Assembly: GCF_014196835.1 (NCBI RefSeq)
Contig: NZ_JACIEK010000012.1
Span: 62,001-126,000, forward strand
DNA length: 64,000 bases
Direction: 5' to 3'
From: Aureimonas pseudogalii
GTDB taxonomy: Bacteria; Pseudomonadota; Alphaproteobacteria; Rhizobiales; Rhizobiaceae
The translations under genes and the position numbers were made by a program. Of the stretch, positions 49,449 through 60,595 are shown in pieces. The notes under the pieces were generated by a model. That model had not been told where the DNA came from and did no database searches. It saw only the letters and a program-made list of their open reading frames with translations. How positions within the stretch are numbered: the stretch's first letter is position 1; each line of letters opens with the position of its first letter.

Positions 49449-50510
49449 TCAGTCGATCCAGCCGCGCAACTCGCGCCGCACCATGTGCTCGATCACGTCC
49501 ATGCCCGGCTCGGAATCGTTGAGGCAGGGAATGTGGGCAAACTTCTCGCCGCCACCGTGCAGGAAGATCTCGCCGGCCTCGCCCGCGATCTCCTCCAGCG
49601 TCTCCAGGCAGTCGGAGACGAAGCCGGGATTGAGCACCGCGATGCGCTTCACGCCTCTCGCGGCCAGGGCTTCCACCGTCTTGTCGGTGTAGGGTTGCAG
49701 CCATTCCTCCGGCCCGAAACGCGACTGGAAGGTGGTCATCAGCCGCCCCTTCGGCCAGCCGAGGCGCTCGTCGAGGAGGCGCGAGGTCTTCTGGCAATGG
49801 CAGTGGTAGGGATCGCCCTTGCGGAAGTAGCTCTGCGGAATGCCGTGATAGGAGGCGATAACGTGCTCGGGCTCGAAGTCGAGCGTGGCGAGATGCGTCT
49901 CGATCGAACGCGCTAGCGCGTCGATATAGACGGGCTCGTCGTGATAGGCGGGCACGGTGCGCGCCGCCGGCATCCAGCGCTGCGCCTGCAGATGCTCGAA
50001 GAACTTGTCGTTCACCGTCGCCGTGGTCGAGGCCGCGTATTGCGGGTAGAGCGGGAAGCAGAGGATGCGCTCGCAGCCTTGGCTCATCAGCGCGTCCATG
50101 CGCTCGGCGATCGAAGGCTGGCCGTAGCGCATCGCCCAGTCGACGACGACGCTCGCCTCGCCGGCCATTCGCCCCGCCAGCTTCTCGCCCTGCGCACGGG
50201 TGAAGGTGCGCAAGGGGCTCTCGTTGCGCTCGTGATTCCAGATTTCCGCGTAGGCCTTGCCGGACTTCGTCGGCCGCGTGTTGAGGACGATGCCGTAGAG
50301 GATCGGGAACCAGGCCGCGCGGGGCCATTCGATGACGCGCTTGTCCGACAGGAACTCCCGCAGGTAACGCCGCATCGGCTTGTAGCTGGTGCCGTCGGGG
50401 GTGCCGAGATTGACGAGGAGGACGCCGACCTTCTTGGCGCGAACCCGCGGATGCGCGTCCGGCAACGGTCCGACCGCGGTGCTGTGGGCGATGTCGGCGT
50501 GGGCGTTCAT
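49449..50510 (-). CDS. hemH: ferrochelatase
   Basis: Inserts Fe2+ into protoporphyrin IX, the last step of heme synthesis. The 353-residue protein has VGVLLVNLGTPDGTS, RPTKSGKAYAEIWNHERNESPL, the catalytic His in ASYHGIPQSYFRKGDPYHCHCQKT and ILFCFPLYPQ-like RILCFPLYPQYAASTTA. The conserved Glu lies in the C-terminal CLETLEEIAGEAGEIFLHGGG. Its neighbour upstream on the same strand is omp10, the same pairing as in Brucella. It is far from hemCD, so the heme genes are dispersed. Confidence 0.97.
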   Translation of the reverse strand: MNAHADIAHSTAVGPLPDAHPRVRAKKVGVLLVNLGTPDGTSYKPMRRYLREFLSDKRVIEWPRAAWFPILYGIVLNTRPTKSGKAYAEIWNHERNESPLRTFTRAQGEKLAGRMAGEASVVVDWAMRYGQPSIAERMDALMSQGCERILCFPLYPQYAASTTATVNDKFFEHLQAQRWMPAARTVPAYHDEPVYIDALARSIETHLATLDFEPEHVIASYHGIPQSYFRKGDPYHCHCQKTSRLLDERLGWPKGRLMTTFQSRFGPEEWLQPYTDKTVEALAARGVKRIAVLNPGFVSDCLETLEEIAGEAGEIFLHGGGEKFAHIPCLNDSEPGMDVIEHMVRRELRGWID

Positions 50511-50688
50511 GGGCGGCTTCCGGTTCGAAGGCGTGGCGGGCGGGCGGCGCGGCAGGGGCCGAACGCCGAACGGCGGCCCGTGTCGGAGCCGCCGCTAGTT
50601 CATATGGAGTAAGGACGCGCTTGCGCCATGCGGCGGGTCGGCGCGAGCCGCAACGCCTTTGTGCCGACAGGGTCAGGCGCTGGCTGGA

Positions 50689-51066
50689 TCAGGCGCGGCG
50701 GCTGAACTCGAAGCGGCTGCCGGCGGAGTTGACGCAGGCGAGCCGGTCCGCCGCCATCTGGTTGCAGGTCACCGACACCTGCTCGTTGCGCGACTTGGAG
50801 CGGTAGATGATGCTGGCCTGCGTCGGATTGGTCTTGGTGTAGTTGCCGTCGGCGAGCGTCGCGCCGGTGCCGGTCTCGCGCGAGGTGAAGCGGCCGCCCG
50901 CGAAGGTCGCGGTGTAGGCGACGGGGCCGCCGATCGACGACCAGTTTCCCTCGATGCCGGCCGGCGGCTGGGCGAGGGCGACCGCCTGGGGCTGTTGCTG
51001 CATCTGGCAGCCGGCGAGCGCGAGGCCGAGGCCGGCGATCGAGACGAGGAGGAGAGGGCGACGCAT
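50689..51066 (-). CDS. omp10: Omp10-like outer-membrane lipoprotein
   Basis: A 125-residue lipoprotein: MRRPLLLVSIAGLGLALAGC with lipobox ALAGC at Cys20. A Gln-rich linker and a small domain follow (GIEGNWSSIGGPVAYTATFAGGRFTSRE; SVTCNQMAADRLACVNSAGSRFEF) whose two Cys may form a disulfide. The size, placement next to hemH and Rhizobiales setting match Brucella Omp10. The start at 51066 has GAGGAA upstream; a longer frame to 51138 lacks a signal. Confidence 0.85.
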   Translation of the reverse strand: MRRPLLLVSIAGLGLALAGCQMQQQPQAVALAQPPAGIEGNWSSIGGPVAYTATFAGGRFTSRETGTGATLADGNYTKTNPTQASIIYRSKSRNEQVSVTCNQMAADRLACVNSAGSRFEFSRRA

Positions 51067-51209
51067 CGGGGTGAAATTCCTCGAGGAAGAACAGATGATT
51101 CGAATTTTAAAGGATTTCCAGCGGGGAGTCATGACCACGCGCCGGCCGTCGGCGGCTCGTGCACCGGTTCTTCACCTCTCCCGCGGGCCGCGTGCGAAGA
51201 CCGATCGCC

Positions 51210-51680
51210 CTACAGCATCGGCCCGATCGCGTTGTCGGCCCGCCGGGCGGCGATCACCGAATGGATCGAACCGATCGTCTCGATCGAGCGGATGCGTCCG
51301 TCGCTGGTGAAGCCGAACCAGTACATGGTGGTGCCGGTGACGAGCGAGCCGTTCTGCTCGTCCTCGCGCGTCCAGTCGCAGCGACTGGCGGCCTCGTCTC
51401 CCTCGACGATCGTGCCGCGCGGCTTGTAGGAAATGTAGGTCGCGCGCTTCAAGAGTTCGTTGAGGAAGGCCTTGGCCTCTTCCTCGCCGTTCAGCCGGTA
51501 CTCGCCCTCCATCCGGTCGAACCATGCGGCGTCGATGATGCCGGCATTGTTCTTGTTGGAGAACACGGCGCCCGGCGCGAAGTAGCGCGCAATGGTGCCG
51601 GACGTGCCCGACATCACCGCATCCATGATTTCCTTGACCACCGCCCGTCGTCTTTGGGCATCTGTCGAGAACTCGCCCAT
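51210..51680 (-). CDS. NTF2-like (SnoaL-type) protein
   Basis: A 156-residue cytosolic protein with the cone-shaped NTF2 fold suggested by an N-terminal helix (RRRAVVKEIMDAVMSGTSGTIARYFAPGAVFSN), an ATYISYKPRGTIVEGDEAA strand pair and GTTMYWFGFTSDGRIRSIETIGS. The family includes enzymes and small-molecule binders, so no function can be assigned. It follows hss on the same strand after a 132-bp gap. Confidence 0.75.
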   Translation of the reverse strand: MGEFSTDAQRRRAVVKEIMDAVMSGTSGTIARYFAPGAVFSNKNNAGIIDAAWFDRMEGEYRLNGEEEAKAFLNELLKRATYISYKPRGTIVEGDEAASRCDWTREDEQNGSLVTGTTMYWFGFTSDGRIRSIETIGSIHSVIAARRADNAIGPML

Positions 51681-51812
51681 ATCGTGGTCGCTCCTGTAAG
51701 CGCATCAAGCACTTGCCACTCAGATGGTAGCGCGGAGCGTCGCAATGACCAGCGTCCGGAGAAAAAGCCGCGGCATGCCGCAGCCTTTTCCCTATGTTTT
51801 ATCCGTCGTCTG

Positions 51813-53258
51813 CTATCGGACGAGGATGTTTCGGAACTGCCAGGGGTCTTTTTCGTCGAGATCCTCCGGGAAGAGGCCGGGACGGTCGGTCAGCGGCGTC
51901 CAGTCGGTGTAGTAGCCCTTCACCGGACCCAGATAGGGACGCTGGATCTCGAGGCAGCGCCGATAGTCCATCTCGTCGGCCTCGACGATGCCGGCTTCGG
52001 GGTTTTCCAGCGCCCAGACCATGCCGGCCAGAACCGCCGAGGTCACCTGAAGGCCGGTGGCGTTCTGGTAGGGCGCGATGCGCCGCGTCTCTTCGAGCGA
52101 GAGCTGCGAGCCGTACCAGTAGGCGTTCTTCTCGTGGCCGTAGAGCAGCACGCCGAGCTCGTCGATTCCCTCCACCAGCTCGTTCTCATCGAGCACGTGA
52201 TGCTCGGGCTGGATCTTGCCGGCGGCGCCGAACAATTCGTGCAGCGAGAGCACCGCGTCGTTGGCCGGGTGGTAGGCGTAGTGGCAGGTCGGACGATAGG
52301 TGACCTCGTCCTCCTTGTTGCGATGGGTGAAGAAGTCGGCGATCGAGATGGATTCGTTGTGCGTGACGAGGAAGCCGTACTGGGCGCCGGGCGTCGGGCA
52401 CCACGAGCGCACGCGCGTGTTGGCGCCGGGCTGCTCCAGATAGATCGCGGCCTGGCAGCCCTTCTTGTGCTCCTTGGCGTTCTTGGGCATCCACTTCTCG
52501 TGCGTGCCCCAGCCGAGCTCGGCCGGCTGCATGCCCTCCGACAGGAAGCCCTCCACCGACCAGGTGTTCCAGAAGACGTTCATGGGCTTGGGACGGGCGG
52601 CGACCTGCGTGTCGCGCTCGGCGATGTGGATGCCCTTGACGCCCACCTTCTTCATCAGCTTGGCCCAGCCCTCGCGGTCGTCCGCACTCGGCTCCTCGAA
52701 ATCGAGGCCGGTGTCGCGGGCGATGTCGACAAGCGCCTGCTTGACGAACCAGGAGACCATGCCGGGATTGGCGCCGCAGGTGGAGACCGCCGTGGTGCCG
52801 CCGGGATTCTTGCGCTTTTCCTTGCGCAGCGTCTCGCGCAGCGCATAGTTCGTGCGCTCGGCGTTCGACATGTTCTCGTCGAAGTAGAAGCCGAGCCAGG
52901 GCTCCACCACCGTGTCGATGTAGAGCACGCCGAGCTCGCGGCACATGCGCATGAGATCCACCGAGCCGGTGTCCACCGAAAGGTTGACGAGGAAGCCCTG
53001 GCCCTGCCCTTCCGTGAGGAGCGGCTTCAGGAGATCCTCATAGTTGGCGCGGGTGACGGCCTCCTGCACGAAACGGATGCCGCGCTCGTCGAGGAGGTGG
53101 CGATCGGTGTCGCGCGGGTCGATCACGGTCATGCGCGACTTGTCGAACCGGAAATGCCGCTCGATCAGGGGCAGCGTTCCTCGGCCGATCGAGCCGAAGC
53201 CGATCATGACGACCGGACCGGTGATCTCGGCGTGGACCGGATGGTTCTCGTGCGACAT
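51813..53258 (-). CDS. hss: homospermidine synthase
   Basis: Makes sym-homospermidine from two putrescines (or putrescine and spermidine) with NAD+. This is the characteristic polyamine route of Rhizobiales. The 481-residue protein has GPVVMIGFGSIGRGTLPLIERHF (NAD-binding), CGANPGMVSWFVKQAL, the active-site region GWGTHEKWMPKNA and SWCPTPGAQYGFLVTHNESISIADFF. AAGGGA precedes the ATG at 53258; earlier in-frame codons are non-conserved. Confidence 0.96.
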   Translation of the reverse strand: MSHENHPVHAEITGPVVMIGFGSIGRGTLPLIERHFRFDKSRMTVIDPRDTDRHLLDERGIRFVQEAVTRANYEDLLKPLLTEGQGQGFLVNLSVDTGSVDLMRMCRELGVLYIDTVVEPWLGFYFDENMSNAERTNYALRETLRKEKRKNPGGTTAVSTCGANPGMVSWFVKQALVDIARDTGLDFEEPSADDREGWAKLMKKVGVKGIHIAERDTQVAARPKPMNVFWNTWSVEGFLSEGMQPAELGWGTHEKWMPKNAKEHKKGCQAAIYLEQPGANTRVRSWCPTPGAQYGFLVTHNESISIADFFTHRNKEDEVTYRPTCHYAYHPANDAVLSLHELFGAAGKIQPEHHVLDENELVEGIDELGVLLYGHEKNAYWYGSQLSLEETRRIAPYQNATGLQVTSAVLAGMVWALENPEAGIVEADEMDYRRCLEIQRPYLGPVKGYYTDWTPLTDRPGLFPEDLDEKDPWQFRNILVR

Positions 53259-53451
53259 GCGGCTGTCCCTTTCGTTTCGAACTCTTGTCTCAAGGGCCGG
53301 GCTAGAGCAGAACGCTGTCAAATAAAAGGGAAAAGCGGCCGCGCCGCTCGCCGCCGGGCCACGTGGACGCGCGGATCCCGCCCCGTCTCATCCGGGCCGC
53401 CGCCTCATCCGGGCCGCCGCCGCCCGCCGTCGCGAAAGGCGCCCACCGCCG

Positions 53452-54417
53452 ATGGAACTGCCGCGCCTGCTTCGCTCCGCCGTGGACGCCGTGCTCGAGG
53501 GCGTGCCGACCGCCGATCTCGCCCGCGCCGGCGAGGCGCTGTCGCGGCGCTACCGGGCCGAGACGCGCGACGGGCGCCTGCATCTCTCCGACGATCTCTT
53601 CGCCAAGGCCTATCTCGCCGCCCGCCTTCCCGCCACCTTCGCCGCGCTCGCCGCCGCGATGGCCGAACTGGAAGACGCCCTGCCGGACTTCGCGCCTTCG
53701 AGCCTCCTCGACGTCGGCGCCGGTCCGGGCACCGCGCTCTGGGCCGCGACCGAGCGCTGGCCCGCGATGGCGGCGGCGACGCTGCTCGAAGCCAGCCGCC
53801 CGATCCGCGCGATGGGCGAGCGACTGGGGGCGGGGGCCTTCGCCTTCGCGCCGGACTGGCGCGAGGGCACCGTCGCCGCCGATCTCGCCGCCGCCCCGGC
53901 GGCCGATCTGGTGGTGCTTTCCTACGTCCTCGACGAGCTCGACCCCGCCGCGCTGCCGGCGCTCGTCGGGGCGCTTTGGGCGCGCACGCGCGGCGTGCTC
54001 CTCGTGGTGGAGCCTGGCACGCCCGCCGGCTGGCGGCGCATCCTCGCCGTTCGCGAGCGGCTCCTCGCGCTCGGCGCCGCCATCGCCGCCCCTTGCGCCC
54101 ACGAAGCGCCGTGCCCCGTCCAGGCGCCGGACTGGTGCCATTTCGCACGGCGGGTGGCGCGCACGCGGGTGCACCTGCGCACCAAGGAAGCCGTGGTGCC
54201 CTTCGAGGACGAGAAGTTCATCTACCTCGCGGCCACGCGCATGGTCGTGCCGGCGCGGCGCGCCCGCATCCTCGCGCCGCCGCGCGCCGGTAGCGGCAAG
54301 GTCGCGCTCAAGCTTTGCCGCCCCGACGGCACGCTGGAGGAGGCGCTGGTGACCAAGCGCGAGGGCGAGCGGTTTCGGGCGGCGCGGCGGGCCGATTGGG
54401 GCGATGCGTTGGGGTGA
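53452..54417 (+). CDS. Rsm22-family ribosomal small-subunit methyltransferase-like protein
   Basis: A 321-residue protein resembling mitochondrial Rsm22 (METTL17) and its bacterial relatives, which are needed for small-subunit assembly. The SAM-binding motif is SLLDVGAGPGTALWAATERW, with LVVLSYVLDELD as the post-I motif. Cysteines in APCAHEAPCPV and DWCHFARR match the reported Fe-S cluster site. The C-terminus includes a basic tail. Methyltransferase activity itself is unproven in this family. The gene is followed by a convergent VapBC pair. Confidence 0.9.
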   Translation: MELPRLLRSAVDAVLEGVPTADLARAGEALSRRYRAETRDGRLHLSDDLFAKAYLAARLPATFAALAAAMAELEDALPDFAPSSLLDVGAGPGTALWAATERWPAMAAATLLEASRPIRAMGERLGAGAFAFAPDWREGTVAADLAAAPAADLVVLSYVLDELDPAALPALVGALWARTRGVLLVVEPGTPAGWRRILAVRERLLALGAAIAAPCAHEAPCPVQAPDWCHFARRVARTRVHLRTKEAVVPFEDEKFIYLAATRMVVPARRARILAPPRAGSGKVALKLCRPDGTLEEALVTKREGERFRAARRADWGDALG

Positions 54418-54426
54418 GCGGGCGGT

Positions 54427-54858
54427 TCAGCGGAACTCGACGCGGATCAGGTGCGAATGCAGTTGCAGCCGCTGGTCGTTCGACAGGATCACGTCGCATC
54501 CCGAATGGAGCGCGCATGCGACGTGGATGGCGTCGGGCGTGCGCAGACCCAAGGTGGCTCGCAGCCTGGCCGCTTCGACGAAGGCAGGCAAATCCACCGG
54601 AATCGTCGTGAAGGCGCCGGATATCTCGATCAGCGAGCGATAGGCTGCCACCTCCTCGTCGGCGGCGCGTCGGAGAGGGTGGACGAGGACCTCGCAGAGG
54701 GTGAACTCGGAGGTGAAGGCCTCGAAGGCCCGCTCGACGATAATGCGCCGAAAGGTCTGAGACACTTCCTCCAAACCCTCGACGCCTTCGAGAAGGTAGA
54801 TGAAGACGTTCGTATCGACAGAGACGCGGCGGGCCGTGAGGGCCGAGATCAATTCCAT
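54427..54858 (-). CDS. vapC: PIN-domain toxin of a VapBC pair
   Basis: A 143-residue PIN-domain ribonuclease. The acidic metal ligands are visible: VSVDTNVFIYLLEGVE (first Asp), FTLCEVLVHPL (Glu), GLRTPDAIHVACA (Asp) and ILSNDQRLQ (Asp). The start at 54858 is the ATG before MELISALTARR, overlapping the antitoxin's last codons by 10 bp. The cognate antitoxin lies directly upstream. The target is likely tRNA or rRNA, as for other VapC proteins, but unknown here. Convergent with Rsm22. Confidence 0.9.
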   Translation of the reverse strand: MELISALTARRVSVDTNVFIYLLEGVEGLEEVSQTFRRIIVERAFEAFTSEFTLCEVLVHPLRRAADEEVAAYRSLIEISGAFTTIPVDLPAFVEAARLRATLGLRTPDAIHVACALHSGCDVILSNDQRLQLHSHLIRVEFR

Positions 54859-55103
54859 TCCTCGCGGAGCGCATCGACATGGCCGTCGATTTCTGTGGTC
54901 GTGCGGAACGAGCCGCCACGACCGAGCCACGGCCCGATGTCGGTCCCGCCAGAGCCAGTGGGTTGCAGCGCGGGCACACGAAGACGAAGGCCGCGCCCTT
55001 CCAGCTCGACCTCCACGGCATCGCCGGCCGCAAGGCCGAGGACGCGGCGCATGTCGTCGGGCAGCACGAGATGCCCCTCCTCGGTCAATCTGAGAACCGT
55101 CAT
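54849..55103 (-). CDS. vapB: AbrB/MazE-type antitoxin
   Basis: An 84-residue antitoxin. The N-terminal swapped-hairpin AbrB domain (VLRLTEEGHLVLPDDMRRVLGLAAGDAVEVELEGRGLRLRV) is followed by a C-terminal tail that would neutralise the PIN toxin (IDGHVDALREEW). It ends 10 bp inside the toxin start, so the two are translationally coupled. VapB-type antitoxins autorepress their operon; the promoter lies in the 77-bp gap to pepF. Confidence 0.85.
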   Translation of the reverse strand: MTVLRLTEEGHLVLPDDMRRVLGLAAGDAVEVELEGRGLRLRVPALQPTGSGGTDIGPWLGRGGSFRTTTEIDGHVDALREEWN

Positions 55104-55180
55104 GATCAGCCCCGAACGTCGCTCTTGCAGGATCTCGCGCGGTGCCGGCAGCCTATATGATGCAACCTGCCCGCGCGAGA

Positions 55181-56995
55181 TCAGTCCATCGCCTCCAGCT
55201 CGTCGATGAAGCCGGAGATCACCGAGAGGCCCTTGTGCCAGAAGGCGGGGTCGGAGGCGTCGAGGCCGAAGGGGGCGAGAAGCTCGGAATGGTGCTTGGT
55301 GCCGCCGGCTTCCAGCATCGCGAAATACTTCTCGCCGAAGCCGGCCTCGGCGTTCTGGTAGACCGCGTAGAGCGAGTTCACGAGGCAGTCGCCGAAGGCG
55401 TAGGCGTAGACGTAGAAGGGTGAGTGCACGAAGTGCGGCACGTAGGACCAGAAGCTCTCGTAGCCCGGCCCCAGATGCACCGAGGACCCGAGCGAGCGGC
55501 CCTGCACCTCCACCCAGATCTCGCCGATCCGCTCGGCCGTCAGTTCGCCCCGGCGCCGCTCCAGGTGTAGCTCGCGCTCGAAGAGATAGAAGGCGATCTG
55601 GCGGATCACCGTGTTGATCATGTCCTCGACCTTCGAGGCGAGCAGCATCTTGCGCTCCGCCGTGTCCTTGGCGGCCTCCAGCAGCGAGCGGAAGGTCAGC
55701 ATCTCGCCGAACACCGAGGCGGTCTCGGCGAGCGTCAGCGGCGTCGAGGCCATGAGCGCGCCCTGCGGCGCGGCCAGCACCTGGTGCACGCCGTGGCCGA
55801 GCTCGTGCGCGAGCGTCATCACGTCGCGCGGCTTGCCGAGATAGTTGAGCAGCACGTAGGGGTGCGCGGAGGGTACGGTCGGGTGCGCGAAGGCGCCCGG
55901 CGCCTTGCCGGGGCGAACGCCAGCGTCGATCCAGCGCTCGGTGAAGAAGCGGTCGGCGATCTCGGCCATGTCGGGCGCGAAGCCCCGATAGGCCGAGATC
56001 ACGATGGCGCGCGCCTCCTCCCAGGGGATGACGCGGCGCGAGGCGCCCGGCAGCGGCGCGTTGCGGTCGTAGAATTCCAGCGTCTCCAGCCCCAGCCAGC
56101 GCGCCTTCAGCTTGTAGTAGCGATGCGAGATCGAGGGGTAGGCGTCGGCGACGGCCGAGGCCAGCGCATCCACCACCTCGCGCTCGACGCGGTTGGCGAG
56201 ATGGCGGGAATCGGCGACGTCGGCAAAGCCGCGCCAGCGGTCGGAGATCTCCTTGTCCTTGGCCAGCGTGTTGGTGAGCAGCGTGAAGGTGCGAAGGTTC
56301 GCCGAGAACACGGCCGCCAGCGCCTCGGCGCCTTTGCGCCGGCGCTCGCGGTCGGGATCCTGCAGGAGGTTCAGCGTCTCCTCCAGCGCCAGGGTCTCGC
56401 CGTCCACCTCGAAGCGCAGCGAGGTCATGGTCTCGTCGAAGAGCCGGTTCCAGGCGCCGTGCCCGGTCACCGACTTCTCGTGGAACAGCTCCTCGACGCG
56501 GTCCTCGAGCTGGTAGGGCTTGTCGAGGCGAAGGTCGACCAGCCACGGCCGGTAGCGCGCGAGCGCCGGGTCTGCGGCGATGCAGGCGTCCATCGCCGCG
56601 TCGTCGATCCGGTTGAGCTCGAGCGGGAAGAACAGGAGCGCCGAGGAGATGTCGGTGACGCGGGCCTGGATGTCGCCGTAGAACTTGGCGTGCGCGGGGC
56701 TGGACGTGTCCGCCGAATAGACGAGGCCGGCGAAGGAGACGAGGCGGCCGAGCAGCTCCTCGATCGCCTCGAACTCGACCACGGCCTCGGCGAGGCCGCT
56801 CGCCCCGCCCTGCGCGGCCGCCGCCGCCAACGTGCCGCGCCAGCGCGCGGCGAAGGCGGTGGCCCGCGCCTGCGAAGACCGGAGGTCGGCCTCGATCTCG
56901 GGTGCGTCGATCGCGGGATAGAGATCCCCGAGGTTCCATTCGGGAAGCACGCCGAGATCGTCCTCTCGGGAGCGGGCGGCGGACGGTGCGGTCAT
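55181..56995 (-). CDS. pepF: oligoendopeptidase F (M3 family)
   Basis: A zinc metallopeptidase of 604 residues degrading short peptides in the cytosol. The active-site signature is TLAHELGHGVHQ (HExxH), with the third zinc ligand in SVFGEMLTF. The N-terminal part LGDLYPAIDAPEIEAD and VTGHGAWNRLFDETM match PepF. KAPGAFAHPTVPSAHPYVLLNYLG is the conserved substrate strand region. It begins 70 bp from the divergent sigma-54 regulator gene. Confidence 0.95.
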   Translation of the reverse strand: MTAPSAARSREDDLGVLPEWNLGDLYPAIDAPEIEADLRSSQARATAFAARWRGTLAAAAAQGGASGLAEAVVEFEAIEELLGRLVSFAGLVYSADTSSPAHAKFYGDIQARVTDISSALLFFPLELNRIDDAAMDACIAADPALARYRPWLVDLRLDKPYQLEDRVEELFHEKSVTGHGAWNRLFDETMTSLRFEVDGETLALEETLNLLQDPDRERRRKGAEALAAVFSANLRTFTLLTNTLAKDKEISDRWRGFADVADSRHLANRVEREVVDALASAVADAYPSISHRYYKLKARWLGLETLEFYDRNAPLPGASRRVIPWEEARAIVISAYRGFAPDMAEIADRFFTERWIDAGVRPGKAPGAFAHPTVPSAHPYVLLNYLGKPRDVMTLAHELGHGVHQVLAAPQGALMASTPLTLAETASVFGEMLTFRSLLEAAKDTAERKMLLASKVEDMINTVIRQIAFYLFERELHLERRRGELTAERIGEIWVEVQGRSLGSSVHLGPGYESFWSYVPHFVHSPFYVYAYAFGDCLVNSLYAVYQNAEAGFGEKYFAMLEAGGTKHHSELLAPFGLDASDPAFWHKGLSVISGFIDELEAMD

Positions 56996-57065
56996 GGCGG
57001 TCCTCGTCGGGCGAATGCGGGCGGCACGGGATGGGCGAATGATTCACCGCTCCCGTGGCAGACTT

Positions 57066-58505
<1,440 letters not shown>

Positions 58506-58715
58506 CCCGCGCCGGCGCGCCTGCCACGGCGCCATCGATCCGTCGACGCCATTTTCATTGCCCGTTAACCATTAACCCGTGTAGTAGCGAAGAAATTGGA
58601 CAAGTGTCATCGTGATGCCGCACTCATTGCCGATGGAACTCTGACGATCAGAGCCTCAGCGATCGACGATCGGGGACGCGCACCGTCGACACCGGGTACC
58701 GGGGGAATCAGCCGC

Positions 58716-60572
58716 ATGTCCTTTTGGACCCAATGCGTATCGCGCCGCGTCGCCGCACGAGCCGCGATTCTTCTCGCCGGCCTCGTCGCCCTGGCGAGCG
58801 CGACGGCCGCACAGGCCGAGACGCGCACGCTCAAGCTCTACCACGTGCATCTCCAGGAAAAGACGGAGATCACCTACAAGCGCGACGGCAAGTTCCTGCC
58901 GGACGGCCTGAAGAAGGCCAACTGGGCGCTGCGCGACTGGCGCGAGAGCAAGCCCACGAACATGGATCCCAAGCTGCTCGACCTCATGTGGGAGGCCTAC
59001 CGGCAATCGGGATCGCGCGGCTACATCCACGTCATCGGCGGCTATCGCTCGCCCGGCACCAATTCCATGCTGCGCTCGCGCTCGTCCGGCGTCGCCGGCA
59101 CCAGCCTGCACATGTCCGGCAAGGCCGTGGACTTCTTCCTGCCCGACGTGCCGCTGAAGAAGGTGCGCGACATCGGCCTTCGCATGCAACTCGGCGGCGT
59201 CGGCTACTATCCGCGTTCGGGCTCGCCCTTCGTGCATTTCGACACCGGCAAGGGCCGCTACTGGCCGCGCATGAGCCGCTCCGAGCTCGCGCAGGTCTTC
59301 CCGAAGGGCAACACGATCCATCTGCCCGCCGACGGCAAGCCGCTGCCGGGCTACGAGACCGCGATGGCCTCCTACAACAAGCGCAAGGGCTCCAACGACA
59401 TCCAGATCGCGTCCTCGTCGGGTCGCTCCGGCGGCGGCAAGTCGCTTCTGGCGATGATCTTCGGCGGCGGTGCCGACGAGGCCGAGGACGAGGCCGAGGC
59501 GACGTCCGCCCCGGTGGGTCGCACCAAGTCGGCCCCGGCCGTTCGAGACCCGGAGCCCGAAGTTCAGGTCGCCGCGGTCCGCGTGCCGCGGGCCTCGCCG
59601 CCCGTGCCGGCCGGCGTGCCCGCCGCCGTCGCCATGTCCGACCGCAACGCCTTCGACAGCTCGGCGCCGCCGGCCCGCGCGCCGCTCACCGCCCCGGCGG
59701 AGCTGCCGACCGTCGCCGACACGCAGATCGCGGCGCTGACGCCGACGCGTGTTCCCGTTCCCACCGCCGCGCCGGGCCGCCCCGCCGCCACCGGTTCGCC
59801 GGTGCCCCAGACGCTCGACGAGACGCTCGTCGCCGCGCTCGAGGAAGAGGCGCCGCCCGCCGCGCCCGGCCAGCTCGCCTATGCCGTTCCCACCCCGCGC
59901 GAGCGGCCGCCCTTCGAGGCCGTGCTGCGCGGCGAGCAGAGCGCCCTGCCGACACCGCGCATGATTGCCAGCGCCGACGACGAGGGACTGACCCCGGAGG
60001 CCATCATCGCCGCGGCCATGCCCGACGCCGAGCCCGTGCTGGTGACCGAGACCCGAAGCGAGGCCGCGCCGCTGCGCTCGACCTCGGCCGTGTCCGAAAT
60101 CGCCGCCGCGATGGTCAAGCCCGTCCCTGCCCACGCGGCCGAGAAGCCGATGATCGTGGCCGCCCTCGATCGGCCGATGGCGCCGGTGCTCGCGGCCCTG
60201 CCGGCTGCGAGGGCGGCCCTGCCGTCCGCCGTTCCCCTGCCGGCCGCCGCCGTGCGGCGCAGCGCGGCCGCGAAGGGCGGGCGCGTCGTCGGCGACGAGG
60301 TCGCCCGTGCCGCTGCACGCCCGGCGCCGCGTCCGGCTGGCGTGAACGACGCCGCGATCGCGCGGCGCATCGAGATCGCCACGCTCATCACCAATCCCGA
60401 GCGCCGCGCCGTCGAGACCCGCATGGGGCGGCCCGTCGCCGACACGCTCATCGGCAACCTGCCGGCGGCGGTCTTCGCGCGGGGCTTCTCCTCGAAGGGC
60501 GGCGCACCGTCCGGGCCGCAGCATTTCGAGGGCAAGGCCGTGAACTTCCTTCCGGTGCACAAACTGGACTGA
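58716..60572 (+). CDS. DUF882/YcbK-like peptidase (M15 fold) with long disordered tail
   Basis: A 618-residue exported protein. A signal peptide (cleavage ATAAQAE near residue 35) and a DUF882 M15-type peptidase domain (about 40-190) come first. The latter has zinc ligands in SLHMSGKAVDFFLPD (His and Asp) and FVHFDTGKGRYW (His), and GGYRSPGTNSMLRS. About 400 residues of Pro/Ala-rich, largely disordered sequence follow, then a short helical end (LIGNLPAAVFARGFS). Probable peptidoglycan D,D- or L,D-cleaving enzyme, tethered or scaffolded by the tail. A 20-bp perfect terminator hairpin follows. Confidence 0.88.
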   Translation: MSFWTQCVSRRVAARAAILLAGLVALASATAAQAETRTLKLYHVHLQEKTEITYKRDGKFLPDGLKKANWALRDWRESKPTNMDPKLLDLMWEAYRQSGSRGYIHVIGGYRSPGTNSMLRSRSSGVAGTSLHMSGKAVDFFLPDVPLKKVRDIGLRMQLGGVGYYPRSGSPFVHFDTGKGRYWPRMSRSELAQVFPKGNTIHLPADGKPLPGYETAMASYNKRKGSNDIQIASSSGRSGGGKSLLAMIFGGGADEAEDEAEATSAPVGRTKSAPAVRDPEPEVQVAAVRVPRASPPVPAGVPAAVAMSDRNAFDSSAPPARAPLTAPAELPTVADTQIAALTPTRVPVPTAAPGRPAATGSPVPQTLDETLVAALEEEAPPAAPGQLAYAVPTPRERPPFEAVLRGEQSALPTPRMIASADDEGLTPEAIIAAAMPDAEPVLVTETRSEAAPLRSTSAVSEIAAAMVKPVPAHAAEKPMIVAALDRPMAPVLAALPAARAALPSAVPLPAAAVRRSAAAKGGRVVGDEVARAAARPAPRPAGVNDAAIARRIEIATLITNPERRAVETRMGRPVADTLIGNLPAAVFARGFSSKGGAPSGPQHFEGKAVNFLPVHKLD

Positions 60573-60595
60573 CGCACGGTCGCCACTCGCTCGGA

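Noticed and set aside
58563..58577. CtrA box in TTAACCATTAAC upstream of the DUF882 gene
   Set aside because: Spacing between TTAA half-sites is 3, not 7.
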